Part shown: positions 1-7,550 of the stretch, piece after piece
Numbering within the stretch: position 1 is the first letter of the stretch
Layout: each line of letters begins with the position of its first letter
Source of the DNA: Novosphingobium guangzhouense
GTDB taxonomy: Bacteria; Pseudomonadota; Alphaproteobacteria; Sphingomonadales; Sphingomonadaceae
NCBI RefSeq assembly: GCF_002896965.1
Contig: NZ_LYMM01000001.1
Coordinates: forward strand, 335,201-399,200
Length of the DNA stretch: 64,000 nt
Direction: 5' to 3'
Translations under genes and position numbers: made by a program
Notes under the pieces: model-generated
The model's input: the letters and a program-made list of their open reading frames with translations, nothing else
The model's database searches: none
What the model was told of the DNA's origin: nothing

Positions 1-1215
1 GGTTACGCTGGCGACGATCAGCGGGCCAAGGCTGGCGCCAAGGATGGTGTTGAGCACCAGCGTCAGCGCGATGGAACTGCCCCGCATGCGCGGTGGCACC
101 ACCGACTGCAACGTTGCGAACATCACCGTGCCCACGACCGAGAAGACCGCGTTGGCGGAGGCGACCAGAACGGTCGCGAAGTGGAGTTCATGCGCCAGCA
201 CCGAAAGCGTGAAAGGCAGCGCGAAAAGCGGCGCGATCGACAGGATGCGAAAGCGCGCCAGCGTGTCGCCCGAACGCATCGAACGGTCAAGCAGCGTGCC
301 GCCGATCAGCGGACCAATCGCCGAAAACAGCATAGAAAGCGGGCCAAGCCACGCCCCGAGATAGCCGGGCGTGGCGCCATAGGCGCGCAGCAACATCGAC
401 GGCGCCCACGAAGCACCGCCGTAAGCGACCGTGAAACAGGTCGCAAAACCAAAGTAGAGCGGCAGCAGCACCCCGCGATTGCGCCACAGGTACACCGCCT
501 CTGCCGCACCCGGCACTTGCGCGGCGCCTTGGGGGGCATCCCCCTGCCGGGGCGGTTCACGCGTCAACACCAGCATGGCAAGCGCGATCACAAGCCCGCA
601 AGCGCCGAAGATGACGAACACGATGCGCCAGGGCACCAGCGCGCCCAGCACCGGAAAGCCCAGGAACGCCCCGGTTCCCGCCGCCGCAAGGATCAGGCTG
701 GTCAGTGAAATGGCGACTCCGTTGGCCAGCCCTTGCCCCATCATGTAGACCGAGATCGGGCGCCCGCGCCGCGCAGGTGCAAAAAGATCCGCAATCAACG
801 AGATCGCGGCCGGGCCAAGCGCCGCCTCGCCCAGCCCCACCAGCAGGCGGGCGGCAAAGAGCGAGCCGAACGACTGTGCCAGCCCGCTGCCGATCGTCGC
901 AAGGCTCCACAGGCCGATCCCTGCGACGATCAGGTTGCGCCGCGAAATGCGGTCGGCGGCAAGGCCCATCGGGATGCCCATGAAGGCATAGAACAGCCCG
1001 AAAGCAAGGCCCTGCAGCAGCCCGATCTGCTCATCGCTGATGCCCAGCGTGCCGCGGACCGGATCGACCAGAATGTTCAGCGCGGCCCGGTCGATGACCG
1101 ACAGGATACCCGCAAGGAACAGCATGATCACCATGGTCCAGGCGCCCCGCGTATTGGGCCGCGCGGCGTCAGTCACCAAGACGTCAGGCAAGTCGAGAGC
1201 GATCGGGCCGGCCAC
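1..1215 (-). CDS. MFS transporter, spinster-like (C-terminus cut by window edge)
   Basis: Inner-membrane major facilitator carrier, probably importing or exporting the compound handled by the neighbouring enzymes. The frame is open from a GTG at 1215 to the window edge, about 405 codons. TM1 begins near residue 28, and the first loop has a D-R-x-x-L-N motif (IDRAALN) near residues 41-47. The loop after TM2 has the MFS motif G-L-A-A-D-R-I-S-R-R near 84-93, and many hydrophobic segments follow. The GTG lies 2 bp after the stop of the kinase gene, so it is the last visible gene of a five-gene minus-strand operon. An ATG about 26 codons further in is an alternative start. Family call is good; the substrate is unknown. 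Confidence 0.85.
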   Translation of the reverse strand, partial: MAGPIALDLPDVLVTDAARPNTRGAWTMVIMLFLAGILSVIDRAALNILVDPVRGTLGISDEQIGLLQGLAFGLFYAFMGIPMGLAADRISRRNLIVAGIGLWSLATIGSGLAQSFGSLFAARLLVGLGEAALGPAAISLIADLFAPARRGRPISVYMMGQGLANGVAISLTSLILAAAGTGAFLGFPVLGALVPWRIVFVIFGACGLVIALAMLVLTREPPRQGDAPQGAAQVPGAAEAVYLWRNRGVLLPLYFGFATCFTVAYGGASWAPSMLLRAYGATPGYLGAWLGPLSMLFSAIGPLIGGTLLDRSMRSGDTLARFRILSIAPLFALPFTLSVLAHELHFATVLVASANAVFSVVGTVMFATLQSVVPPRMRGSSIALTLVLNTILGASLGPLIVASVT

Positions 1216-1217
1216 GG

Positions 1218-2234
1218 TCAGAGCAATCCGGCAGCGCGGGCGCGCGTCTTGATGTAGTCGCCCAGCCAGTCGAGATTGCGGAAGCGCAGCGTGCCGCGCC
1301 CCACCGCCGTCGAACTATGCGCCATCCCTGCGACAAGGCGCAGGCACTTGGCCATCAGGAACACTTCGATCGCATCCTTCTCTTCGGGTGTGAACGGACG
1401 CACGGATTCGTAGCCCGCCTCGAAAGCCTCGCCGATCTTGGGATCGAAGCCGTAAAAGAGGTTGCCCCACACGAAGTTCTGCACGTCCTGCATGAGGAAA
1501 TCCTCACCCGCCGCGTCGAAATCCAGAAGGGTGATCTGGCCATCTTCCGCCACGTGGACATTGCTCGGATGGAAATCGCGGTGGCACACGCCCAGCGGCA
1601 CCTTGCCCGAAGCGGCGAACTCGTCCAGCCGCTTGTCGAGGTTGGCGGCGATGATCGGATAATCGCGCAAGTCGTCCGGGCGATCGTAGACGAAGTCGAT
1701 CAGCGCGGGCATGCAGATGTTGTAGTCCTTGGCCGTCTCGGTCGAGAACTTGTGATCCTTGCCGACCCATGCGTCGCCATGCAGGTGCATCTCGGCCATG
1801 GCCGCGCCGATGCGGAAGGCGGTCTCTTCGGAAAGGCGATCGCCGAACTTCACGCCCGGCGCCCAGTCGTAAAGCGCAAGGGCGCGCTCGCCCTCGGGCG
1901 ACATGACCTTGAAGTAGAGCTTGCCGTCATGCTGCGGCACGCCGACCGAGGCGGGGAAGCCCGCGCGGCGCAGGTAATCGAGGAAGTCCAGTTCGTAGGA
2001 CACGTCATCGACGTCGCGGTAAGTCTTGCGCCAGACGCGCAGGGCGTACTTCGCCTCGGCGTCCTGCACCAGATAGACGTCGTTCATGCCGCGATAGAGC
2101 AGGAAACAGGTGAGGTCGCCCTTCAACGCATAGCGGCGCGCCACTTCGCGGACGATGAAATCCGGGTGGAGGACCGAGTGCGATACTTCGGCAATCGGAA
2201 GGTCAGAGGCAGTCAAGGAAGTCTCGCAGTTCAT
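1218..2234 (-). CDS. APH-type phosphotransferase (aminoglycoside/SrkA-like kinase family)
   Basis: Cytoplasmic small-molecule or protein kinase of the APH fold, 338 aa. The catalytic loop C-H-R-D-F-H-P-S-N is near residues 217-225 and the metal-binding L-L-D-F-D near 236-240. The beta-3 position reads YALRVWR with Arg instead of the usual Lys, as in some family members. Start: the ATG at 2234 has GGAG about 10 bp upstream; a TTG at 2255 is also possible. The gene overlaps the end of the upstream alpha/beta-fold gene by 32 bp, so it is translationally coupled. It sits between a hydrolase-like gene and an MFS gene, which suggests phosphorylation of an imported substrate or intermediate, but SrkA-like protein phosphorylation cannot be excluded. 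Resistance to aminoglycosides is not implied. Confidence 0.85.
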   Translation of the reverse strand: MNCETSLTASDLPIAEVSHSVLHPDFIVREVARRYALKGDLTCFLLYRGMNDVYLVQDAEAKYALRVWRKTYRDVDDVSYELDFLDYLRRAGFPASVGVPQHDGKLYFKVMSPEGERALALYDWAPGVKFGDRLSEETAFRIGAAMAEMHLHGDAWVGKDHKFSTETAKDYNICMPALIDFVYDRPDDLRDYPIIAANLDKRLDEFAASGKVPLGVCHRDFHPSNVHVAEDGQITLLDFDAAGEDFLMQDVQNFVWGNLFYGFDPKIGEAFEAGYESVRPFTPEEKDAIEVFLMAKCLRLVAGMAHSSTAVGRGTLRFRNLDWLGDYIKTRARAAGLL

Positions 2235-3018
2235 CGGCAATTCGCTCCGGTGCAATATCGAAAATGTCGCGGTCGAGGTCGGTAAGTTCGACCACTCGGC
2301 AGGAAGGCAGCCGCGCGGCCGCCTTGAGTGAAAGGTGCATGAGGTCTTCGGCGGGCTGCAGCAGCAGCGCGGGCTGGGCGACTTGTTCGAGACGCGCGAA
2401 GTCCCACGACCACACTCCCCGGTAGGCCCAGGTGAAGCGGTCCATCGCGCGCGCCTTGTCGGCGAAGTTCAACGCCGCTTTTTCCAGCGGCACGCGCGGG
2501 TCACGTTTGCCCACGACATAGGCCCACAGGCCCGCCGTCAGGTCGCGTACCACGGTTCCTTCCTCGTCGAGCGCGGGATAGTTCTCCGCATCGGCAAGGC
2601 GGCTGGCCAGCGCATCGGCATCATACATCGGGATGCCGGTAAGGCTCACCGCGCGCACCCGGTCCGGCCGGGCAATAGCAAGTTCGCAGGCCAGCAGAGA
2701 TCCGGTGTGAAAACCGTATAGATCGACCTGGCCTGCCAGCACGCCTTCCACCTCCAACGCATCGAGCGCATCGGAGAAAGCCGCCGCATAGCCCGCCATG
2801 CCCGGAGACGCAGGAGGGGCATCCGACATGCCGTAGCCCGGTGTGTCAAAAGCCACGACCAGCCGGTCGGCCGCCAGCGCGGCGATCAGCGGCTCGTACT
2901 CGAAGGACGATGACGGGTTCTGGTGGAGCAGCACGACGGGCGCACACTCCCCCGCCGTTCCGGCGATGCGGTAATGCATCTGGCCATAGCGGCAGGTTGT
3001 ATAAGCTCTGCTGATCAC
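2203..3018 (-). CDS. Alpha/beta-hydrolase-fold protein with His at the nucleophile position
   Basis: 271-aa protein of the alpha/beta hydrolase fold. The oxyanion region VVLLHQNPSSS is near residues 28-38 and the strand VVAFDTPGYGMSD near 54-66. The nucleophile elbow reads G-F-H-T-G (102-106) where active hydrolases have G-x-S/D/C-x-G, so the nucleophile position is His (codon CAC). The C-terminal part has no clear G-H-x catalytic histidine. It may be a non-hydrolytic member (lyase, isomerase or binding role) or use other chemistry. Start GTG at 3018 overlaps the stop of the GPH transporter gene (GTGA). It resembles the first gene of the operon (4421-5290), which has the same substitution. 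Confidence 0.8.
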   Translation of the reverse strand: MISRAYTTCRYGQMHYRIAGTAGECAPVVLLHQNPSSSFEYEPLIAALAADRLVVAFDTPGYGMSDAPPASPGMAGYAAAFSDALDALEVEGVLAGQVDLYGFHTGSLLACELAIARPDRVRAVSLTGIPMYDADALASRLADAENYPALDEEGTVVRDLTAGLWAYVVGKRDPRVPLEKAALNFADKARAMDRFTWAYRGVWSWDFARLEQVAQPALLLQPAEDLMHLSLKAAARLPSCRVVELTDLDRDIFDIAPERIADELRDFLDCL

Positions 3019-4424
3019 AGCGCGGTATTCCCGAAGCCCTCTTCGCTGCGAAGGCGCGCGGCGGCGAACTTGTCTTCGTCGAGGTCGTAGGCCCACAGGA
3101 ACAGCCCGTTGATCGTGAACATGATCGAGGGGATCACCGCAAAACCGACCTTGAGCGCCAACATCGCGCTTTCGGGCTGCTTCACGATCGCGCCGCCCGT
3201 CGTCGGCACGTAGCCAAGCGCATGGAGGAACACGCCGAGCACCGCGACGCCGAGCGCGAAGCTGACCTTCTCGACCACGGCGATGGCGCTGGAGAGCAGA
3301 CCCTCGCGCGCCTCGCCGGTCAGCACGCGGTCATAAGCCTGCGTGTCGCCCAGCATGGAGATCGACATGAGGATGATCGCGCCCGAGCCAAGCCCCCCGC
3401 CCACTGCGCGCACCATGATGCCCACGGTTGTGATGGTGTCGTCGGCCAGCAGCCAGCTCAGCGTGGTCAGGCAGAAGATCACCACCCCGCAAAGGTACGT
3501 GCGGCGCTTGCCGATGGTCTTGCCGCTCCACACCCACAGCGGCATGGCGAGGGCTGTCACCACGTTCTGCGTCACCGCCATCACGATCTGGCCGGTGTAG
3601 CCCACGCCTACGACGTTGAGCATGTACAGCAGCATTGTCGATGCGACCGAGGCAAACGACAGGAACTGGAAGACTTTCGCGCCCAGCAACATCATGAAAG
3701 GCCGGTTGCGGGCAATCGCGCGCATCTGCGCAAAGCCCGGCAGGTGCTTGCCGGTCGCGGGCTGCGTGCCGTGCTGGACTGGCACAGAAAGCGCCGTCGC
3801 GGTCATGGCGCCTCCGATGATGAGCGCCATGACGAGGCCCATCGTCGCGAAGCCAGCGCGGCCCGCGCCCCCGCTCTGGATCAGCCAAGCCGTGCCCGCC
3901 ATCGCCAGCAGCTGGCCGATGGAGACGAACACCGTGCGGAAACCGATCAGACGGGTGCGTTCGTGGAAGCCGTCAGTCAGTTCAGCGGGCAGCGCCATGT
4001 ACGGCACGTTGAACAGGGAATAGGCGGTCGAATAGATCACCAGCGCGGCGATCATCCATACCAGCAGCGCGTCCTGCCCCATGACCGGCGGCGCAAACAG
4101 CATCACGAACGATACCGCCGAAAGCAGCGCCCCTGCGGCAAGGAACGGCTTGCGGCGGCCCCAGCGCGTGCGGGCACGGTCGGACAGACTGCCGATCACC
4201 ACGTCGATCACCGCGTCTGCCAGCTTCGAAATCATCAGCAGATAGCCCGCGATCTCGGGCGACTGCCCCAGCACGGTGGACATCAGCGCCGGGAAATAGG
4301 TCGTCACGGTGTTGAGCATGATCGACACGCCCACCGTCCCCACCCCGAAGCCCAGGCAGATACCCATGCCAAGGCGCTTGTGCGCGCCCGCCCCTTCAAT
4401 GCTCGCAGTCGCGTCCATCTTCAT
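3015..4424 (-). CDS. GPH-family MFS cation symporter
   Basis: 469-aa inner-membrane symporter of the glycoside-pentoside-hexuronide:cation family (MFS_2). Diagnostic is the loop 2-3 signature around residues 69-95: D-A-V-I-D-V-V-I-G followed by S-D-R-A-R-T-R-W-G-R-R-K-P. Repeated hydrophobic segments fit 12 TM helices. Sphingomonad members often sit beside catabolic genes for glycosides and aromatic or terpenoid compounds, so this is probably the main importer for the operon. Start ATG at 4424 overlaps the stop of the preceding gene (ATGA), and its own stop overlaps the GTG of the next gene, showing tight coupling. The substrate cannot be read from sequence. Confidence 0.9.
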   Translation of the reverse strand: MKMDATASIEGAGAHKRLGMGICLGFGVGTVGVSIMLNTVTTYFPALMSTVLGQSPEIAGYLLMISKLADAVIDVVIGSLSDRARTRWGRRKPFLAAGALLSAVSFVMLFAPPVMGQDALLVWMIAALVIYSTAYSLFNVPYMALPAELTDGFHERTRLIGFRTVFVSIGQLLAMAGTAWLIQSGGAGRAGFATMGLVMALIIGGAMTATALSVPVQHGTQPATGKHLPGFAQMRAIARNRPFMMLLGAKVFQFLSFASVASTMLLYMLNVVGVGYTGQIVMAVTQNVVTALAMPLWVWSGKTIGKRRTYLCGVVIFCLTTLSWLLADDTITTVGIMVRAVGGGLGSGAIILMSISMLGDTQAYDRVLTGEAREGLLSSAIAVVEKVSFALGVAVLGVFLHALGYVPTTGGAIVKQPESAMLALKVGFAVIPSIMFTINGLFLWAYDLDEDKFAAARLRSEEGFGNTAL

Positions 4425-5290
4425 GCTCCGGTTCCGAGGAATTGCGCGATCACGTCCGCCTTTGCCTGCGCCGAACCGCCGGTCGATGCCTCATGCCCGT
4501 CTGCCAGCAGGCCAAGCGCAGTCTTCACCGAGGCATTGAGCAGGGCGAGTTCTGTCTCGGGCTTGAGCAGCAGCGTCGGCGCGGCGATGCGGGGCATGCG
4601 CTCGAAAGCGCGATAGCGGAACGCGGCGATATAGGGCTTGGGATAAGTATCCAGCGCCTTCAACACGTCCAGCGTGACCCGGTGCAACACTTGTGCAGGC
4701 GGCATTGGCACGGCGAGGCGGTGCTCGGCATCCTTCATGAAGTGCGGGAAGAACAGCGCCTGATCGCGGCAGAAGTTGAACGCCCAGATCAGGTGGCGGC
4801 CATATTCGTCAGGCTCCACCGTGGGCGCATAATTGGCGATCACGGCGTCGCGCAGTTCGTCCTCGTACTCGGTAATACCGTCAAGCACGAGGCGGCGCAC
4901 GCGGCCCTCATGGCCGGCCGCCAGTTCGCACGCGATGCGCGCGCCGGTGTGGGTGCCATAGGCGTCCACTTCCTTGAACCCGAGCGCGTCGCATAGCCGG
5001 TCCATCGAATCGGCGAAGTAGGCAATGTCTGGTTCGGCCGGTGCAGGCGGGGGCGAATCGCCGTTGCCCAGCGTGTCAGGCGCGACGATCTCACCCAGTC
5101 GCCCAGCCGCGCGCAGGGCGAGCATGAAATCCTGCAGAAACCAAGAAGACGCGGGCGAAGCGTGGAAAAGCAGCAGCGGCGTGTGCCCCGGCTCCGCTGC
5201 TGGAAGGCGCCGCAAGTGAAGCTGGCCCTCGTCGAGCCGCACGAAAGCGCGCTCTATCTGCGCAAATGGGTTCTTGTCAGTCGGGTTCAT
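4421..5290 (-). CDS. Alpha/beta-hydrolase-fold protein with His at the nucleophile position (paralogue)
   Basis: 289-aa alpha/beta-fold protein, first gene of the minus-strand operon. Fold landmarks are LLLFHASPASSWF (oxyanion region) and IVAPDTLGNGDSPP. The elbow reads Y-G-T-H-T-G-A, with His in place of Ser/Asp/Cys, exactly as in the paralogue at 2203-3018. A possible C-terminal His is in ADGHEAS near the end. The two paralogues flank the transporter gene. The ATG at 5290 was chosen because it precedes the first conserved region. No good Shine-Dalgarno is visible there, so a leaderless message or a start further upstream is possible. Function unknown beyond the fold. Confidence 0.8.
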   Translation of the reverse strand: MNPTDKNPFAQIERAFVRLDEGQLHLRRLPAAEPGHTPLLLFHASPASSWFLQDFMLALRAAGRLGEIVAPDTLGNGDSPPPAPAEPDIAYFADSMDRLCDALGFKEVDAYGTHTGARIACELAAGHEGRVRRLVLDGITEYEDELRDAVIANYAPTVEPDEYGRHLIWAFNFCRDQALFFPHFMKDAEHRLAVPMPPAQVLHRVTLDVLKALDTYPKPYIAAFRYRAFERMPRIAAPTLLLKPETELALLNASVKTALGLLADGHEASTGGSAQAKADVIAQFLGTGA

Positions 5291-5409
5291 GAGAGGCAGG
5301 CTATGCGCAGTTGCCCGCCGAGCCACGACATGAAGAGAAATTTTATCGGCTAGCGAATAAAACTTTAGCACTGAGCGCGATCCGCGCCCGGTCGTGTTCA
5401 TATTGCAGC
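5291..5409. promoter_or_regulatory. Divergent promoter region of the catabolic island
   Basis: 119 bp between the divergent minus operon (start 5290) and plus operon (start 5410). It is locally AT-rich at 5337-5367. It contains GAAATTTTATC at 5337-5347, identical to 9875-9885 in front of the TonB receptor gene. A weak inverted repeat TTTTAT (5341-5346) / ATAAAA (5357-5362) overlaps it. It is a likely operator or promoter shared by both operons; the cognate regulator is not encoded in the visible part of the island. Confidence 0.5.
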
Positions 5410-6711
5410 ATGGATACGACACTCCTCCCCGACGACGGTGCGTTGCTTGCCGCGCTTGAGCGCGAAGGGCCGATGAACCTTGCGCGGGCCGTCGCCGTGA
5501 TGGAACGGCACGATCTGACCGGGCTGGTGCTGGGCGATCCGATCAACGTGTTCCATGCGCTGGGCCACTGGCCGCAGATCGGGCGCACCCGCGCCGGGCA
5601 GCCGCCAGGGACTTTCGCCCTGATCGCACGCGAAAGGCCGGAGAATCCCGGCCTCGTCACCAGCCGCTTCCTCCATCATTATAGCTGGGCCGACGGCCGC
5701 ACCCGTAGCGACGTGGCGGTCTGGCTCTATACCCATATGGGCGACGAGGGCGACGAAACCGCGCTTGAAGTGCCCTTCTCTCCGGTGCTCCCGGAACGGT
5801 ACACAACGGCACTCAACAGCACCGAACGGCACCGAGCGGCCGCCAGCGCGACACTGAGCGGCGCGATGACCGCTCGTGGCGACGCAGGCGGCGCGATCGT
5901 TGCGGCTATGAAGGGACTCGGGCTCTGGCAGGGCCGGATCGGCTTCGATCACACCGTCATTGCGCAAGTTGCCGAACGTCACGAGCACCCCGGCGCGATG
6001 GTGCAGGCCGATAACATCCTGCGCGAGATCCGCCTGGTGAAATCGCCGCTGGAACATGCGCTGATGGCGCGCGCGGCGCGGTCCAATGTCGATGCGCTCA
6101 ATGCGGTCGGCCATGCCATCCGCGCGGGCGCCACGCACGTTGAGCTTCAGGCGCTCTATCGCATCGAGTGCGCGACGCGCGGCAACACCGCGCTATTCCT
6201 CAACGTAGATCGCGTTTCGTCGGACCTCTCGCGCCTTCAGGTCGAGGACGGGCAGACGCTGATGCTGGACGGGGTCAGCCAGTTCCTAGGCTACCATGGC
6301 GACTTCGCGCGCACGGTGTTCGTTGGAGAACCCACCCGCGAAGCCCGCCGCGCCGCAGAGGCCGCCGCATTCGGCTGGCAGGCGGTGCGCGAGCAACTGC
6401 GGCCGGGTCTGCGCTATTCCGAGATCGCCATGATCGGCGAGAACGCGATCCGCGCCGCCGGGTACGAAGCCGCGATCGGCTTCGGCCCGCACAGCGTCGG
6501 CCTTGCCCACACCGACGAGCCCGGCGAAGTCCACGGCGGCTTCTGGCGCAAGCCCGATATCATGATCGAGCCCGGCATGATCCTTTCGGTCGATTGCCCG
6601 ACGCTGGACACCGGCATCGGCGGATCGGCCCATTGCGAAGACCTCGTCCGCATAACCGAGACCGGCTGCGAACCCATCCATCCTCTCCACGACCCGGTGA
6701 TCATCGTATGA
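5410..6711 (+). CDS. M24 family metallopeptidase-like protein (Xaa-Pro aminopeptidase/creatinase fold)
   Basis: 433-aa protein with a creatinase-like N-terminal domain (about 1-190) and a pita-bread M24 domain (about 205-425). Metal-ligand positions are Asp287 (LMLDG), Asp298 (HGDFART), His361 (GPHSVG), the fourth ligand position at Asp395 (ILSVDCP) and Glu410 (HCEDLV); the auxiliary His is in GLAHTDE. The fourth ligand is normally Glu, so Asp395 is unusual. Substrate could be an X-Pro peptide, a creatine-like amidine or another C-N bond compound. Start ATG at 5410 was chosen because an upstream extension would run through the promoter region. First gene of a four-gene plus-strand operon; its stop overlaps the next start (ATGA). 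The segment at 5791-5840 is made of degenerate 10-bp repeats. Confidence 0.85.
   Translation: MDTTLLPDDGALLAALEREGPMNLARAVAVMERHDLTGLVLGDPINVFHALGHWPQIGRTRAGQPPGTFALIARERPENPGLVTSRFLHHYSWADGRTRSDVAVWLYTHMGDEGDETALEVPFSPVLPERYTTALNSTERHRAAASATLSGAMTARGDAGGAIVAAMKGLGLWQGRIGFDHTVIAQVAERHEHPGAMVQADNILREIRLVKSPLEHALMARAARSNVDALNAVGHAIRAGATHVELQALYRIECATRGNTALFLNVDRVSSDLSRLQVEDGQTLMLDGVSQFLGYHGDFARTVFVGEPTREARRAAEAAAFGWQAVREQLRPGLRYSEIAMIGENAIRAAGYEAAIGFGPHSVGLAHTDEPGEVHGGFWRKPDIMIEPGMILSVDCPTLDTGIGGSAHCEDLVRITETGCEPIHPLHDPVIIV
5791..5840 (+). repeat. Degenerate 10-bp tandem repeat inside the M24 gene
   Basis: Five decamers in a row, consensus roughly ACCGAACGGC, end with a 20-bp stretch (5821-5840) that is identical to 47032-47051 inside glgA. 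It encodes a linker-like stretch near residues 128-144 without obvious structural constraint. Confidence 0.5.
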
Positions 6712-7550
6712 CCAGACCTTTCATTCTTTCCGCCTCCGTGGCCGAACCGGCCTTCGCCGTACCCGATCACGCCCGCGCCGTGCTGCAGGCCGCCGAAGCG
6801 GCCGGATTCGATCTTCTGATGCTCGGCCGTTCGGGCGAGCGGCCGTTCGACGCGCAAGTGCTGGTTGCCTGGGCCGCGCCGATGACCACGACGCTGGGCG
6901 TGGTCGCCACTGTTCCTGCTTCGAAGGCCCACCCGTTCCATGTCGCCCGCGCACTTTCAGCGGTGGATTTCCTTGCCACCGGGCGCACCGGTTGGTCGGT
7001 CGTCCCAGAGGGCGCGCCTGATGGCATGGCCGAGGACATGATCGGCGCCGCCCGCGCACTGTGGGACGGCTGGGGCAGCGACACGCTGATACTCGACAAG
7101 GAAAGCGGCCGCTACCTTGATGCCTCGAAGGTCAAGGCATCGAACTACAAGGGCGCGTACTTCAAGGTCGCCGGACCCGTCAACGCGATGCGCCCGCCGC
7201 TCGGCCATCCGCTGCTCGTCATCGACGGCGACGACCCGATCGCCATTGATGATGCCGACATCGCGCTGGTATCCGACGGCACCGCCGCCCCGCAGGCCAC
7301 GAAGCGACTGATCAAGGTCGGCGCCGATGCCGACGCCGCCATGCTCGCCGAACGCTTCGAATCGCGCGAGATCGACGGCGCGCACTTCACGCTGAACGAT
7401 GCCCTTTCCGAACTGCCGCAGATCGGCGCGCGCCTTGCGGCCCTGCTTGCGCCGCGCCCCGCAGGTAACCTGCGCGCGCGGCTTGGCCTGCCCATCCCTT
7501 CCACCGCTTCCAACCAGCCCGGCGGCGCCGTGATCCCGGAGATCGCATGA
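6708..7550 (+). CDS. Short luciferase-like flavin monooxygenase homologue (280 aa)
   Basis: Compact TIM-barrel protein related to the NtaA/SnaA/DszA branch of bacterial luciferase-like monooxygenases. It keeps the family segment running from ALWDGWG through YLDASKVKASNYKGAYFKVAGP to the strand GHPLLVIDG (about residues 116-177). It is about 130-170 residues shorter than usual (410-450 aa) because segments after strand 2 and in the C-terminal half are reduced. The ATGA overlaps on both sides put it between the M24 gene and the full-size homologue. It may be the non-catalytic partner of a heterodimer, as LuxB is to LuxA, or a degenerate copy. No frameshift is seen: the frame is clean. Confidence 0.75.
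   Translation: MTRPFILSASVAEPAFAVPDHARAVLQAAEAAGFDLLMLGRSGERPFDAQVLVAWAAPMTTTLGVVATVPASKAHPFHVARALSAVDFLATGRTGWSVVPEGAPDGMAEDMIGAARALWDGWGSDTLILDKESGRYLDASKVKASNYKGAYFKVAGPVNAMRPPLGHPLLVIDGDDPIAIDDADIALVSDGTAAPQATKRLIKVGADADAAMLAERFESREIDGAHFTLNDALSELPQIGARLAALLAPRPAGNLRARLGLPIPSTASNQPGGAVIPEIA

Noticed and set aside
1218..2234. Aminoglycoside resistance gene
   Set aside because: The fold is shared, but sequence and operon context point to a general APH-type kinase.
3222..4616. 464-codon plus-strand frame opposite the GPH transporter
   Set aside because: The composition is Arg/His/Gln-rich with no domain; the minus-strand transporter explains the region.
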